This document shows, piece after piece, positions 45,508 to 55,498 of a stretch of DNA of 64,000 nt. Below the pieces are notes generated by a model. It searched no databases, was not told the origin of the DNA, and was given only the letters and a program-made list of their open reading frames with translations. Position 1 is the first letter of the stretch; the number at the start of each line of letters is the position of its first letter. This DNA comes from Phycisphaeraceae bacterium (lineage in GTDB: Bacteria > Planctomycetota > Phycisphaerae > Phycisphaerales > UBA1924): the NCBI GenBank assembly GCA_019636845.1, contig JAHBWV010000001.1:2170001-2234000 (forward strand), given 5' to 3'. The translations under genes were made by a program, and so were the position numbers.

Positions 45508-46971
45508 TTACATCACGATCTTTGAAAGCACCAGCCCGATGCCGACGGCAGAGACAGTCGCGACAAGGCCCGGCCTCATGAAGCTATGCACAAGCACGAA
45601 CTTCCCGATGCGCGTCGTACCCGTCTGGTCGAACGCGATCGCGGCGACGATCGTCCCATACGTCGGCAGGAAGAAGTACCCGTTCACGGCGGGGAACATC
45701 GCAATCAGCGTGCCCGCCGGAAGACCGAGGGCGATGCCGACAGGCATCAACGCAGCGACGGTCGATGCCTGGCTGAAAAGCACGACCGAAAGGCCGAACA
45801 GGCCGATGGCGAAGACCCACGGGTGGGCCTTGATGATCTCCGACATCGAGCCGATGATCTCGGCCTTGTTCCCGTCAAAGAAGCAGTTGCCCATCCAGCC
45901 GAGCCCGGCGATGGAGACCACCGCAACCACACCCGCGATCGCGACGGGTGTCTTCACAGCATCAGCAGCGCGTGCCCCGAACGCGAGCATCATGATCCCC
46001 GCCGCGCTGAGCATCACGATCTGGATCAGCACGGCCATCTCGACCTTCACCTCGCGGGGCTTGGCCTCTTCCGCGCGGACCTCTTCCAGCCGCTCCTTGA
46101 GCTGCTCACGTGTGATCGTCTCGTCCAGACGCTCGGGATCGCTCAGGTTCGCGATTGCGCTCGAAACCAGCGTCGGGCTGAAACCCGCTTCCTTCGACGG
46201 CGTCACCGTGTATGTCGGCCGAAGATCGGAGAAGAGACCGAAGACCACGATGATCGCCGCGGCGGAGAGGAACGTCGCAACTGATCCGATCGCGTTGCGC
46301 CGCGCTCGCCCCTCGAGCTTCTTCTGTTCCTTCGCCTCCTCGACAAGCCCCTTCTCCAGACGCTCCTTGTAGACCGGATCGTCCTTGAGCTCGACGCCCT
46401 TCTTGTACACCGACAGGGCACCGAGCATGCACCCGATGAACGTCGACGGAATACAGATCATCAGGATCTGGCCGAGCCCGATCGTCTCTTCCTTCGAAAG
46501 AAGCGCGAGAAGTGCCGCGGTCGCCGCGGCGAGCGGGCTGGCAGTGATCGCCTGCTGCGACGCGATCACGCTGATCGACATCGGACGCTCGGGCCGAATG
46601 CCCGCCTTGCGAGCGACCTCCGCGATCACGGGCAGAATCGCATAGGCGACGTGACCCGTGCCGGAGCAGAACGTAAACAGATACGCGACGGCGGGGGCAA
46701 TGAACGTGATGTACTTGGGCTTGGCACGCAGCGCCTTCTCCGCGATCATGACGAGCAGGTCAAGGCCGCCCGCCGCCTGCATCGTGGCGGCAGCGGTCAC
46801 GACGCACAGCACAATGGCCAGCACCGTCGCCGGAGGCGACGACGGTGGAAGCCCGAAGCCGAAGACAAGGACCGCGAGACCGATGGCGGCCATCGTCCCC
46901 AGCCCAGCACCGCCCACGCGGGCACCGATGACGATCGCCCCGATCACCACGAGGAACTCTGCCCAGATCAT
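45508..46971 (-). CDS. Anaerobic C4-dicarboxylate transporter (DcuA/DcuB family)
   Basis: 487 residues with ten or more membrane segments. Family motifs are YLFTFCSGTGHVAYAILPVI, RPERPMSISVIASQQAITASPLAAATAAL and FLPTYGTIVAAIAFDQTGTTRIGKFVL. A charged loop at ~210-240 and ~280-320 (Glu/Lys-rich) splits the two halves. Dcu proteins exchange aspartate, fumarate, malate and succinate across the inner membrane. It follows aspA by 39 bases, so aspartate import with fumarate or succinate export is the likely role. DcuA and DcuB cannot be told apart here. Confidence 0.9.
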   Translation of the reverse strand: MIWAEFLVVIGAIVIGARVGGAGLGTMAAIGLAVLVFGFGLPPSSPPATVLAIVLCVVTAAATMQAAGGLDLLVMIAEKALRAKPKYITFIAPAVAYLFTFCSGTGHVAYAILPVIAEVARKAGIRPERPMSISVIASQQAITASPLAAATAALLALLSKEETIGLGQILMICIPSTFIGCMLGALSVYKKGVELKDDPVYKERLEKGLVEEAKEQKKLEGRARRNAIGSVATFLSAAAIIVVFGLFSDLRPTYTVTPSKEAGFSPTLVSSAIANLSDPERLDETITREQLKERLEEVRAEEAKPREVKVEMAVLIQIVMLSAAGIMMLAFGARAADAVKTPVAIAGVVAVVSIAGLGWMGNCFFDGNKAEIIGSMSEIIKAHPWVFAIGLFGLSVVLFSQASTVAALMPVGIALGLPAGTLIAMFPAVNGYFFLPTYGTIVAAIAFDQTGTTRIGKFVLVHSFMRPGLVATVSAVGIGLVLSKIVM

Positions 46972-47010
46972 GCGGCCTCCCTTGGGGCTTCAACTCTCAG
47001 CCCAGTCGCG

Positions 47011-48462
47011 TCACATCGTGCCCGCCATCCGACGCGGATCGAGCACCGAGCGGATCTGCGCATCGGTCAGCAACTTCTTCTCGCGGACCAGTTCGACCAC
47101 GCCCTTGCCGGTCGCCAGTGCCTCGGCAGCGAGCTCGGTGGACTTGTCGTACCCGAGCACGGGGTTGAGCGCGGTCACGATGCCGATGCTCTGCTCAACC
47201 AGCCGCTTGCACACGTCCGCGTTCGCCGTGATGCCGTCCACGCAGTTGACGCGCAGGGACGCCGCGGCGTTGATGAACAGCACCTGCGACTCGAAGATGC
47301 ACGCAGCGATGACCGGCTCCATCACGTTCAGCTGCAACTGCCCGGCCTCTGCGGCGAGCGTGACCGTCAGGTCGTTGCCGATCACACGGAAACAGACCTG
47401 ATTCACGACCTCTGGGATGACCGGGTTCACCTTGCCGGGCATGATCGATGAGCCGGGCTGCATCGCGGGAAGGTTGATCTCATTCAGACCCGCGCGCGGG
47501 CCGGAAGAGAGCAGACGCAGATCGTTGCAGATCTTGGAGAGCTTGATGGCCATGCTCTTGAGAACCGAGGCGTAGAGAACGTACGACTGCGTGTCCTGCG
47601 TCGCCTCGACAAGGTCCTCGGCCAGTCGGATAGGACGCCCCGTGATCCGGGCCAGGTGCCGGGCGCACTTTCTCGCGTACCCCTTCGGCGCGTTCAGCCC
47701 GGTGCCGATCGCGGTGCCCCCCATATTGACCTCGCAGAGGATGGCCTCGACAGCACGGAGCGTCCGAACCTCATCCGTAAGACTGTCCGCCCACGCGTCG
47801 AACTCCTGCCCGAGGGTCATGGGCACCGCATCCTGCAACTGCGTGCGCCCCATCTTGACGATCTTCGCGAACTGACGCCCCTTCTTGCGGAACGCCCCCA
47901 CCAGCCGCTCCATCTCGGCGACGAGTTCATCGTTGCCGAGCATGATGGCCACATGCAGCGCGCTCGGATACGCGTCGTTCGTCGACTGCGCGAGATTCAC
48001 ATGGTCGTGCGGGTCGCAGTATTCGTACTGGCCCTTGCGATGGCCCATGTGCTCGAGCGCGCGGTTCGCGATCACCTCGTTCGCTGCCATGTTCGTCGAA
48101 GTGCCCGCGCCACCCTGGAACACATCTATATCGAACTGGGCATGGAGCTTTCCGTCGAGAAGATCCTGGCACGCCGCCTCAATCCCGCGCAGGACACGCC
48201 GAGGCATCGCCTTCGAGTCGCACTCATAGTTCGCCCGGGCGGCGGCCATCTTGACCATGGCCAGCCCCTTGATGAACACCGGATACGCGTGGACTTTGAC
48301 GCCGGATATCGCAAAGTTCTCCATCGCTCGTGCCGATTGCACGCCGTAATAGGCGCTCGCGGGGATCGCCTTCTTCCCGAGCAGATCGTGCTCCATCCGC
48401 TTGCTGCCGCCTCGCTTCGTGCCCCGTCCAGCACCCGCCTTCTCTTTCGCTGCCATCTCCAT
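47011..48462 (-). CDS. aspA: Aspartate ammonia-lyase
   Basis: I choose ATG 48462, after GGAAGGA on its strand; Met at 48456 is equally possible. 483 residues. Fumarase/aspartase-family motifs: EHDLLGKKAIPASAYYGVQ, FQGGAGTSTNMAANEVIANRA, STNDAYPSALHVA, TQLQDAVPMTLGQEF and the signature GSSIMPGKVNPVIPE. The aspartase type is supported by the neighbouring Dcu transporter. It converts aspartate to fumarate and ammonia. The 25-residue N-terminal extension is Lys/Gly-rich. It lies between the porin (50 bases) and Dcu (39 bases) genes on the same strand, as in an operon. Confidence 0.92.
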   Translation of the reverse strand: MEMAAKEKAGAGRGTKRGGSKRMEHDLLGKKAIPASAYYGVQSARAMENFAISGVKVHAYPVFIKGLAMVKMAAARANYECDSKAMPRRVLRGIEAACQDLLDGKLHAQFDIDVFQGGAGTSTNMAANEVIANRALEHMGHRKGQYEYCDPHDHVNLAQSTNDAYPSALHVAIMLGNDELVAEMERLVGAFRKKGRQFAKIVKMGRTQLQDAVPMTLGQEFDAWADSLTDEVRTLRAVEAILCEVNMGGTAIGTGLNAPKGYARKCARHLARITGRPIRLAEDLVEATQDTQSYVLYASVLKSMAIKLSKICNDLRLLSSGPRAGLNEINLPAMQPGSSIMPGKVNPVIPEVVNQVCFRVIGNDLTVTLAAEAGQLQLNVMEPVIAACIFESQVLFINAAASLRVNCVDGITANADVCKRLVEQSIGIVTALNPVLGYDKSTELAAEALATGKGVVELVREKKLLTDAQIRSVLDPRRMAGTM

Positions 48463-48511
48463 CGTCCTTCCTCGCACCGATCTGGTGCGTACCTGCCATC
48501 GAATCAATCAA

Positions 48512-49747
48512 TCAGAACGAGAGACGCAGCCGCGCCGAGAAGACGCCGATGACCTCATCATCAGGCGCGTTGCTCGGATCGAAGATCGCCTCAACGCCGA
48601 CCGTGATCTGCGCCGACTCGGTCACCTGGAACCTCTGGAAGACCTCGAAAACCTTCTCATCTCGTTTGTCATCATCCTTCGGCTTCGACCACGCCGCCGC
48701 GAGGCCGAGCATGTTCTCCTTGCCGAGGACCCCCTTGATCCCAACGCCCCCCTGCACAGAGTCGGTAATGCCGGTGGCATCACCGTCCGCATGGCCGTAG
48801 CGGACGAAGGCAAGGTATCGCTCGCCTAGGTCCTGATCCATCGCGAGCGTGAAACCATCATCGGACGGCTTACTCGCATCCTTTCGCTCATCGATGTGCC
48901 AGAGGGAGAGCTTGTACCTTCCCTGACCGAGCCCATCAAAGGTCGGCGTCAGTCCTCCCTCGACGAACAACATGAACTCGTCATCCTCAAAGAACCCCTC
49001 GAAGTTCCCAATCGTCGCCTTGCCGTTCGCATCGGTGATCCCGGCTGTGAGAAAGGACCATGTCGTTGGCTTGATCTGCGCGGCACCCGTCAAGCCCGGG
49101 CCCGGATAGGGCACCACGACATTTCCTGAGAACACCTTGTTGAGAAAGAAGGTGTTCGCGCTCTGAAGCCGGTGCGAGCCGAACAGATTTTCAGGATCGA
49201 TTCGCCCCAGCCCGAAACGGAATCGATCCTCGAACAGTCGCTGGTCCCAGTAGAGTTCCTTCACAATGAACGGACGCTCACCGAAACCGTTGGTGGTCGG
49301 CACAAGCGTGCCGATCTCACCCCCGAGCGAACCTGGGGGCATGTCGCCGATCTGGTAGCGATACTCGGAAGCGAATGCCAGGATCCCGGTGTCCTTCGTA
49401 CCCGCCCCGATCAGCGTCCACTTGGCGAGGATGTCAAGGTCGCCCGCCGCACCACTGCGGCGACCAGGCCCGCCCGTCGCCTGCTGGAAGAGCATGGTGT
49501 GGGCAAGGCCGAGCCGGATGTTGGTCCTCTCCGCGATCTCGTCGAACCGGCGCTTGATGCGCACACCCGGACGGATGTTCTCGAGTTCTTGCTCAATAGT
49601 GGTCGGCGCGAAAACGTTCGCGCCAGACGGGACTGGGTCCTTGGTTGCTTCCTGCCCACTTGCGACTGCCGATGTCCCGGCGAGAGATGCGACACATAGA
49701 CCTGTACTCAAAAAGCTCCGAATCGAACGACCCCACAACAGATTCAC
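48512..49747 (-). CDS. OprB-like outer-membrane porin
   Basis: I choose GTG 49747, seven bases after a perfect AGGAGG (49755-49760 on the complement); the frame runs further up. 411 residues, with a signal peptide (FLSTGLCVASLAGTSAVASG) and then an alternating beta pattern to a terminal Phe (ARLRLSF), as in outer-membrane barrels. Patterns such as LYWDQRLFEDRFRFGLGRIDPENLFG and SLWHIDERKD resemble the carbohydrate-selective porin OprB family. It heads the porin-aspA-Dcu group, so it may carry aspartate or another small acid across the outer membrane. Confidence 0.78.
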   Translation of the reverse strand: MNLLWGRSIRSFLSTGLCVASLAGTSAVASGQEATKDPVPSGANVFAPTTIEQELENIRPGVRIKRRFDEIAERTNIRLGLAHTMLFQQATGGPGRRSGAAGDLDILAKWTLIGAGTKDTGILAFASEYRYQIGDMPPGSLGGEIGTLVPTTNGFGERPFIVKELYWDQRLFEDRFRFGLGRIDPENLFGSHRLQSANTFFLNKVFSGNVVVPYPGPGLTGAAQIKPTTWSFLTAGITDANGKATIGNFEGFFEDDEFMLFVEGGLTPTFDGLGQGRYKLSLWHIDERKDASKPSDDGFTLAMDQDLGERYLAFVRYGHADGDATGITDSVQGGVGIKGVLGKENMLGLAAAWSKPKDDDKRDEKVFEVFQRFQVTESAQITVGVEAIFDPSNAPDDEVIGVFSARLRLSF

Positions 49748-49807
49748 CTTCAAACCTCCTGAGTCGAATGGCCGCCCGGTTCGGATGCGTTGACGCAAGA
49801 ATATCGG

Positions 49808-50425
49808 TCAATTCAGGCGACTGAAGACGTATGAGGCACTGGCCGTGCCACGCGAGATCGTCACACTCCAGCGATCATCCGTCTCGAAGACGATCCGCAT
49901 GCTGATGCCAGCGCCGCGTCCGTGCCCTTGCATCACGCGGAACTCAAACACGGAACCGTCGGCGTTCGTCGCACCGATCAGGCGACGTATCTCGGGACCA
50001 GCGTCGCCCCACGCCGTCACCGTCAAGCCCTTGCCGGGTTCGCTTCCGAAGAGCATCGAACCGGACTTCCGCCCGGCGGTTCCCGCGAACTCGCCTTGAG
50101 TCGCTTGCACGTCGAGGAGCACGAAGTGTGAGTTCTCAAGAACTCCAGCCGCCGTTCCGGTGACTTCTCGCGTGCTGTCGCTGTCGTCGGTGACCGTGCC
50201 ACGGAAACTCCACACCCCGATCAAGCGTGCCAGCTTGGAGCGGTCGGCATCACTCTTCGGCGCGTCGGGAGCGACGTCGATCGGCCGCAGAGACGCGTTT
50301 GGTGAATCTTTGACGCGGGCAGGAGTGCCATGACATCCGCCGAGAAGGGCCGATCCGACGAGACACAGGACTGCGAATGACCTCCCACTCAGGCGCGCCC
50401 TTGTGTGACTTGGGTGACTGATCAT
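49808..50425 (-). CDS. Lipoprotein, DUF1579-like
   Basis: 205 residues with lipobox LVGSALLGGC. The mature part has a lipocalin-like beta pattern (LARLIGVWSFRGTVTDDSDS, GVLENSHFVLLDVQ, MRIVFETDDRWSVTISRG) reminiscent of DUF1579. The start overlaps the stop of the glycine-zipper gene (ATGA at 50422-50425), and the porin gene starts 60 bases downstream. It may be the second gene of a five-gene operon. Function unknown. Confidence 0.65.
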   Translation of the reverse strand: MISHPSHTRARLSGRSFAVLCLVGSALLGGCHGTPARVKDSPNASLRPIDVAPDAPKSDADRSKLARLIGVWSFRGTVTDDSDSTREVTGTAAGVLENSHFVLLDVQATQGEFAGTAGRKSGSMLFGSEPGKGLTVTAWGDAGPEIRRLIGATNADGSVFEFRVMQGHGRGAGISMRIVFETDDRWSVTISRGTASASYVFSRLN

Positions 50426-50715
50426 CTCGGATCTCCTCCGTACCGCATCTCTTGCTGACGCTCCGCGGCACGGCGATTCTGGTCGCCGACGACGCCTCCC
50501 GCGACCGCGCCGCCGATCGCGCCGATCACGGCACCCGCACCAGCGTCACCACTCAGCGATCCGATGGCCAAGCCGCCGAGCGACCCGATGGCTGCGCCCG
50601 AGAGAGCACCTTGTCCCGCGTTCTCACAGCCGTGCATGAATGCCCAAACCATGCACGCGGATGACAGAAGAATCATCTTCCGTCCTCGTTTGAACTCAGA
50701 GCAAGTAGACACCAT
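50422..50715 (-). CDS. Glycine-zipper membrane protein
   Basis: ATG 50715 is preceded by GGAGGGAG four bases upstream, giving 97 residues. A hydrophobic signal ending at MHGC (possible lipobox) is followed by a glycine-zipper region ~40-75 (GALSGAAIGSLGGLAIGSLSG, GAVIGAIGGAVAGGVVGD) and a charged tail NRRAAERQQEMRYGG. Such small zippers insert in or associate with the outer membrane. The stop overlaps the next lipoprotein start. The role is unknown. The 263 bases upstream to 50978 hold nothing I recognise. Confidence 0.7.
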   Translation of the reverse strand: MVSTCSEFKRGRKMILLSSACMVWAFMHGCENAGQGALSGAAIGSLGGLAIGSLSGDAGAGAVIGAIGGAVAGGVVGDQNRRAAERQQEMRYGGDPR

Positions 50716-50978
50716 CAGACTCCCTCCAATTCGGACCAGAAACCGGCAGCGCTGCGACTCCCGAAGCGATTGCAGACATATTGCTCCCAGAAATCTTCCC
50801 CCCATTCTTGAACCTCATCTCATCTCAAAGACGTTCACGATTCATTCGATGAGACCGTTCCGAGGCCGTGTCTCCTGCAAGTCGCAAATAGGGCATCGGA
50901 ACGGGAGATGCGACACATGGACAATCCAGATTCGACCACGAGACCCCATCAAGAGTTGATGGCCGCTCGCGACTGACG

Positions 50979-51404
50979 TCAGACCCACACCTGCACGATC
51001 ATGTTGGGCTCTTTCAACTTACCCGTCCACTCACCAACAGACGTCGTCACAAACTTCACCTCGTACTGCGGGTGCGCATCAAGCCACTCGTTGATCTGCT
51101 GGTCGAGATAGTGCAGCGCCTCTTCCGTCAGCTTGCAGTGAAAGCTCTTGACGTGGATAGCGCCCAGGCCGGTCACGTTCGGCGAACGTTGCCACGACTC
51201 CTCGTGCTTGCCGCTGATCAGCTTCTGCTCAAACGCCTTGATCTTGCTCGGTGCCGTCGCTGCCCCAGAGCCCGGAAGCGATCCGGCTGGCGGCACGTGC
51301 TGAATCTTCGAAACTGGCTGAGGCCCAGTCGGGCGAACGACCGGCTGCGGCCCATCGCCGCTCGGAGTCTCCGACCCACCGGAACCCGACGACAACTGGT
51401 CCAT
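50979..51404 (-). CDS. Small protein of unknown function
   Basis: 141 residues; AAAGGGGG nine bases before ATG 51404 supports the start. Residues 1-55 are Pro/Gly/Ser-rich and probably disordered. Residues ~65-141 form a compact alpha/beta-like domain (AIHVKSFHCKLTEEALHYLDQQINEWLDAHP, then a strand pair ending MIVQVWV). No family is recognised. It is a single gene. The tidy C-terminal domain suggests a real conserved protein rather than a chance frame. Confidence 0.6.
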   Translation of the reverse strand: MDQLSSGSGGSETPSGDGPQPVVRPTGPQPVSKIQHVPPAGSLPGSGAATAPSKIKAFEQKLISGKHEESWQRSPNVTGLGAIHVKSFHCKLTEEALHYLDQQINEWLDAHPQYEVKFVTTSVGEWTGKLKEPNMIVQVWV

Positions 51405-51497
51405 CGAATGACCCCCTTTCGCGTCGCACAGCTCCTGATGTCAATCCACACACCGACTTTCAAGCCGACGACAGGATACCAGAAATCCACCCGACGC

Positions 51498-51896
51498 TCA
51501 GCACCGTTCGAACACCCAGAGATCGCCCCCGACCAGATCCCCGCGCCACCCGTGTATAGACCCGCAATCACTCCACCGACAGGAGATCTCGATCCACCCC
51601 TCACCCTCAGTGAGCGAGACGACTTCCCCCTCTGCAACCCGCCTCACACTCCCGCGCCCGCCGCTGAGCGGCCCCTCATAGCGAAGGTACACGCGTCTGT
51701 GATCCTTCATTCGCTCCGCTTCCAGCAAGCCGGACCCATCCGGCATCACAGAGTCGGCCCGCCACTGCATACGGAATGAGACCAACGGACTCACCGGAGG
51801 ACTCAGATGGGAATCAGACTGGATCCGATCCAAAAGCCAGTCGTAGTGCATGCCGCCATCCGGCTGCGTGTGTTCGAGCAAAACCATCCGGCTCAT
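51498..51896 (-). CDS. LigD 3'-phosphoesterase-like domain protein
   Basis: From ATG 51896 this is 132 residues; ATG 51887 is another start, while the upstream extension to 52037 looks like noise. MHYDWLLDR matches the LHYDxRLE core of the LigD phosphoesterase domain, and DHRRVYLRYEGPLSGGRGSVRRV matches its later His-x-x-x-Tyr / EGxxxxGxG segment. In LigD this domain trims 3' ends during end joining. Here it stands alone with no polymerase, ligase or Ku gene nearby. Planctomycetes often have such stand-alone copies. It is divergent from the TPR lipoprotein. Confidence 0.65.
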   Translation of the reverse strand: MSRMVLLEHTQPDGGMHYDWLLDRIQSDSHLSPPVSPLVSFRMQWRADSVMPDGSGLLEAERMKDHRRVYLRYEGPLSGGRGSVRRVAEGEVVSLTEGEGWIEISCRWSDCGSIHGWRGDLVGGDLWVFERC

Positions 51897-52035
51897 ACCC
51901 TGAGGGTACCAACCGGGCCGATTCCTGCCCCTGACTGGGTTCCATCGCCCCAATCGGCCGATGCTGATAGCATCTCCCCCCCGCTGTTGCCGGCGCACGA
52001 TGTGCCGGTGCGGCACCGAACTCGGAGTCCGACAC

Positions 52036-52713
52036 ATGCGTCAGACCGCCACAGCCCGAATCCTCGCCACGGCCGGCCTCCTTCTCCTCTCGGCTGCAAC
52101 CGGATGCTCGAATCAGCGTGCGCTCCCGGTGGTCCACGCCGCGGGGAACGAGGCCTACGTCCGCGGCAACTACTCGCAGGCCGTCGTCGAGTATCGCGAA
52201 TACCTCGACCGCAAGCCCTATGACACCGTTGTCCGCCACAAGCTCGCCAAGGCGTATCTGGCTTCTGGCGATCCTCAACTGGCCCGCGAGAACGCGTCGA
52301 TCTGCCACGATGTCGATCCCGCAAACACCGACTACTCCGCCACACTCGCGGAGGCGATGCTCAAGTCCAACGACCTCGACGGCCTCTTCGCCTTCCTCCG
52401 CAGCGAGGCCGCCCTCCGCCAACGACCCGCAGACCACATCCTGCTCGGTCAGTACCTCGCTCGCGTCGGCACCGCCGACGAGGCCGAGGCCGCCTTCCTC
52501 GCCGCTGCCCGCCTCGACCGGGGACAGAACCTCGGCCCACAGTGGGAACTCGCGAACTTCTATCGCACCATCGGCGCGGCTGACAAAGAAACAGACCGAC
52601 TCAGGATGATCCTCTGGCTCCGACCCAACGACCCCGAGGCGACCGCCCGCCTCAGGGAACTCGGCAAGGTGCCAGGGCCGTCATACGCACTGCCACCCGC
52701 AGAGCGCATCTGA
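52036..52713 (+). CDS. TPR lipoprotein
   Basis: ATG 52036 with GGAG nine bases upstream gives 225 residues. The signal ends in the lipobox LLSAATGC. At least four TPR-like repeats follow (GNEAYVRGNYSQAVVEYREYL, HKLAKAYLASGDPQLAREN, YLARVGTADEAEAAFLAAAR, WELANFYRTIGAADKETDR). The C-terminus is Pro-rich. It probably mediates envelope protein contacts; the partner is unknown. It lies upstream of the SahR-like gene, separated by a promoter. Confidence 0.78.
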   Translation: MRQTATARILATAGLLLLSAATGCSNQRALPVVHAAGNEAYVRGNYSQAVVEYREYLDRKPYDTVVRHKLAKAYLASGDPQLARENASICHDVDPANTDYSATLAEAMLKSNDLDGLFAFLRSEAALRQRPADHILLGQYLARVGTADEAEAAFLAAARLDRGQNLGPQWELANFYRTIGAADKETDRLRMILWLRPNDPEATARLRELGKVPGPSYALPPAERI

Positions 52714-52724
52714 GAACAACCGAT

Positions 52725-52752
52725 TTGACGCGGCCGGATGGCCTTCTACCAT
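52725..52752 (+). promoter_or_regulatory. Sigma70-type promoter of the ArsR-methyltransferase gene
   Basis: TTGACG (52725-52730) and TACCAT (52747-52752) with a 16-base spacer. Transcription would start near 52759, only about ten bases before the ATG at 52769; no ribosome binding site is present, so the mRNA would be nearly leaderless. Confidence 0.5.
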
Positions 52753-52773
52753 TCATCCGGATAAACGGATGAA
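52752..52773 (+). promoter_or_regulatory. Putative operator: 8-bp inverted repeat over promoter and start codon
   Basis: TTCATCCG (52752-52759) and CGGATGAA (52766-52773) form a perfect inverted repeat with a six-base spacer. It begins at the last base of the -10 box and its right arm includes the ATG of the ArsR-type gene. ArsR-family repressors bind such repeats, so autorepression is likely. Confidence 0.55.
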
Positions 52774-53785
52774 ACGCTCCGGCCAGAGATCCCCCCAGCC
52801 CAAGACCCAGACGCAACGCCCCGCGTTGGCTCGGTCCATTACGGATCGGCTCGCCGACGTCTCGGAACTGGTACGCCTTCGCGTGCTTCGGATCTTGGAG
52901 CAGGAAGAACTCTCCGTCGGCGAAATCGCTCAGATCGTTCAGTTGCCACAGTCCACGGTCAGCCGCCACCTCAAGATCCTCGCGGACGGGCAGTGGCTGC
53001 TCCGCCGCGCTGCGGGCACCGCGACGCTCTACCGACTCATTCTCGACGACCTACCGGCAGAGTCCCGATCACTCTGGCTGGCGATCCGCGAGCAGTTGCC
53101 GGAGAATGGAGACCTCGCCGAAGATGCCCGACGCCTCCGCGCCGTGCTCGCACAGCGTGATGCCGACCCGCAAGCGTTCTTCGGCCGCGTCGTCGGCGAA
53201 TGGGACAGGATCAGATCCGACTGGTTCGGAGATCGGTTCACACCCGCAGCATTGCTCTCGCTCATCCCAAGCGGCTGGACTGTCGCCGACCTCGGGTGCG
53301 GCACGGGGAACGCCGCTGAACTGCTCGCACCCAACGTGAAGCGTGTCCACGCCGTCGATCAGTCGCTGCCGATGCTGGCCGCCGCGAAGAAACGCCTCTC
53401 CGGATTCTCGAACGTCTCATTCCACCAAGGAACGCTCGAGCACATCCCGCTGGAAGACGCCTCTGTCGATGCCATCGTCAGCGTGCTCGTGCTCCACCAC
53501 GTGCCGGAGCCACTCGTCGCACTCCGGGAGATGCGTCGCATCCTCCGTGGCAATCACGCATCCGGAACCGGCGGCGTCGCGCTCATCGTCGACATGCTCG
53601 ATCACGATCGGACCGAGTACCGCCACACCATGGCCCACAAGCACCTGGGCTTTGCACCCAAAGCGATGCACAAGCTCTGCAAGGATGCGGGCTTCGCCTC
53701 GACTGTCGTCACACCCCTTGCAAGCGAGCCCGACGCGAAAGGTCCCGGACTCTTCGTCGCCCTCGCTCGCGTCTCACCAGATTGA
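52769..53785 (+). CDS. ArsR-type regulator fused to SAM methyltransferase (SahR-like)
   Basis: 338 residues. A winged helix at ~25-95 (LVRLRVLRILEQEELSVGEIAQIVQLPQ, STVSRHLKILADGQWLLRR) is followed by a class I methyltransferase domain at ~150-270 with motif I VADLGCGTGNAAELL, VHAVDQSLPML and DAIVSVLVLHHVPEP. It is the gene directly before ahcY. The fusion and position match the SahR group, which senses S-adenosylhomocysteine and represses methyl-cycle genes. That the methyltransferase fold is the sensor is known in principle for this group; here it is inferred. A metE/metF gene is not in the window. Confidence 0.78.
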   Translation: MKRSGQRSPQPKTQTQRPALARSITDRLADVSELVRLRVLRILEQEELSVGEIAQIVQLPQSTVSRHLKILADGQWLLRRAAGTATLYRLILDDLPAESRSLWLAIREQLPENGDLAEDARRLRAVLAQRDADPQAFFGRVVGEWDRIRSDWFGDRFTPAALLSLIPSGWTVADLGCGTGNAAELLAPNVKRVHAVDQSLPMLAAAKKRLSGFSNVSFHQGTLEHIPLEDASVDAIVSVLVLHHVPEPLVALREMRRILRGNHASGTGGVALIVDMLDHDRTEYRHTMAHKHLGFAPKAMHKLCKDAGFASTVVTPLASEPDAKGPGLFVALARVSPD

Positions 53786-53797
53786 CCCCGCTTGAGA

Positions 53798-53826
53798 GGA
53801 TCAGAAACCGCTTCAGGAACTGATCC
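53798..53826 (+). promoter_or_regulatory. Hairpin in the ahcY leader
   Basis: GGATCAG (53798-53804) and CTGATCC (53820-53826) form a seven-base perfect stem with a 15-base loop, between the SahR-like stop and the ahcY start. It could be a processing or translation signal, or a second repressor site. It does not match the SAH riboswitch as I know it. Confidence 0.35.
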
Positions 53827-53887
53827 ATCGAATCCACGCATCACTTCGGCAAGAAACCACTCACACGCAACACACACGGAGGCCCGC

Positions 53888-55393
<1,506 letters not shown>

Positions 55394-55436
55394 TCCTCCG
55401 CGTCTCAAACCCGCTTGATTCGAACCGTGACCAGCG

Positions 55437-55468
55437 AAAGGCCCCGACGCACCAGCGCCGGGGCCTTT
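55437..55468 (+). terminator. Rho-independent terminator after ahcY
   Basis: Ten-base perfect stem AAAGGCCCCG / CGGGGCCTTT with a 12-base loop, then GT. It begins 44 bases after the ahcY stop. Confidence 0.75.
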
Positions 55469-55498
55469 GTAATGCACTCTGCTCTACGATGTCAACGA

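Noticed and set aside
53786..53887. SAH or SAM riboswitch before ahcY
   Set aside because: The spacer lacks the conserved core sequences of these riboswitches as I know them; only a simple hairpin is present.
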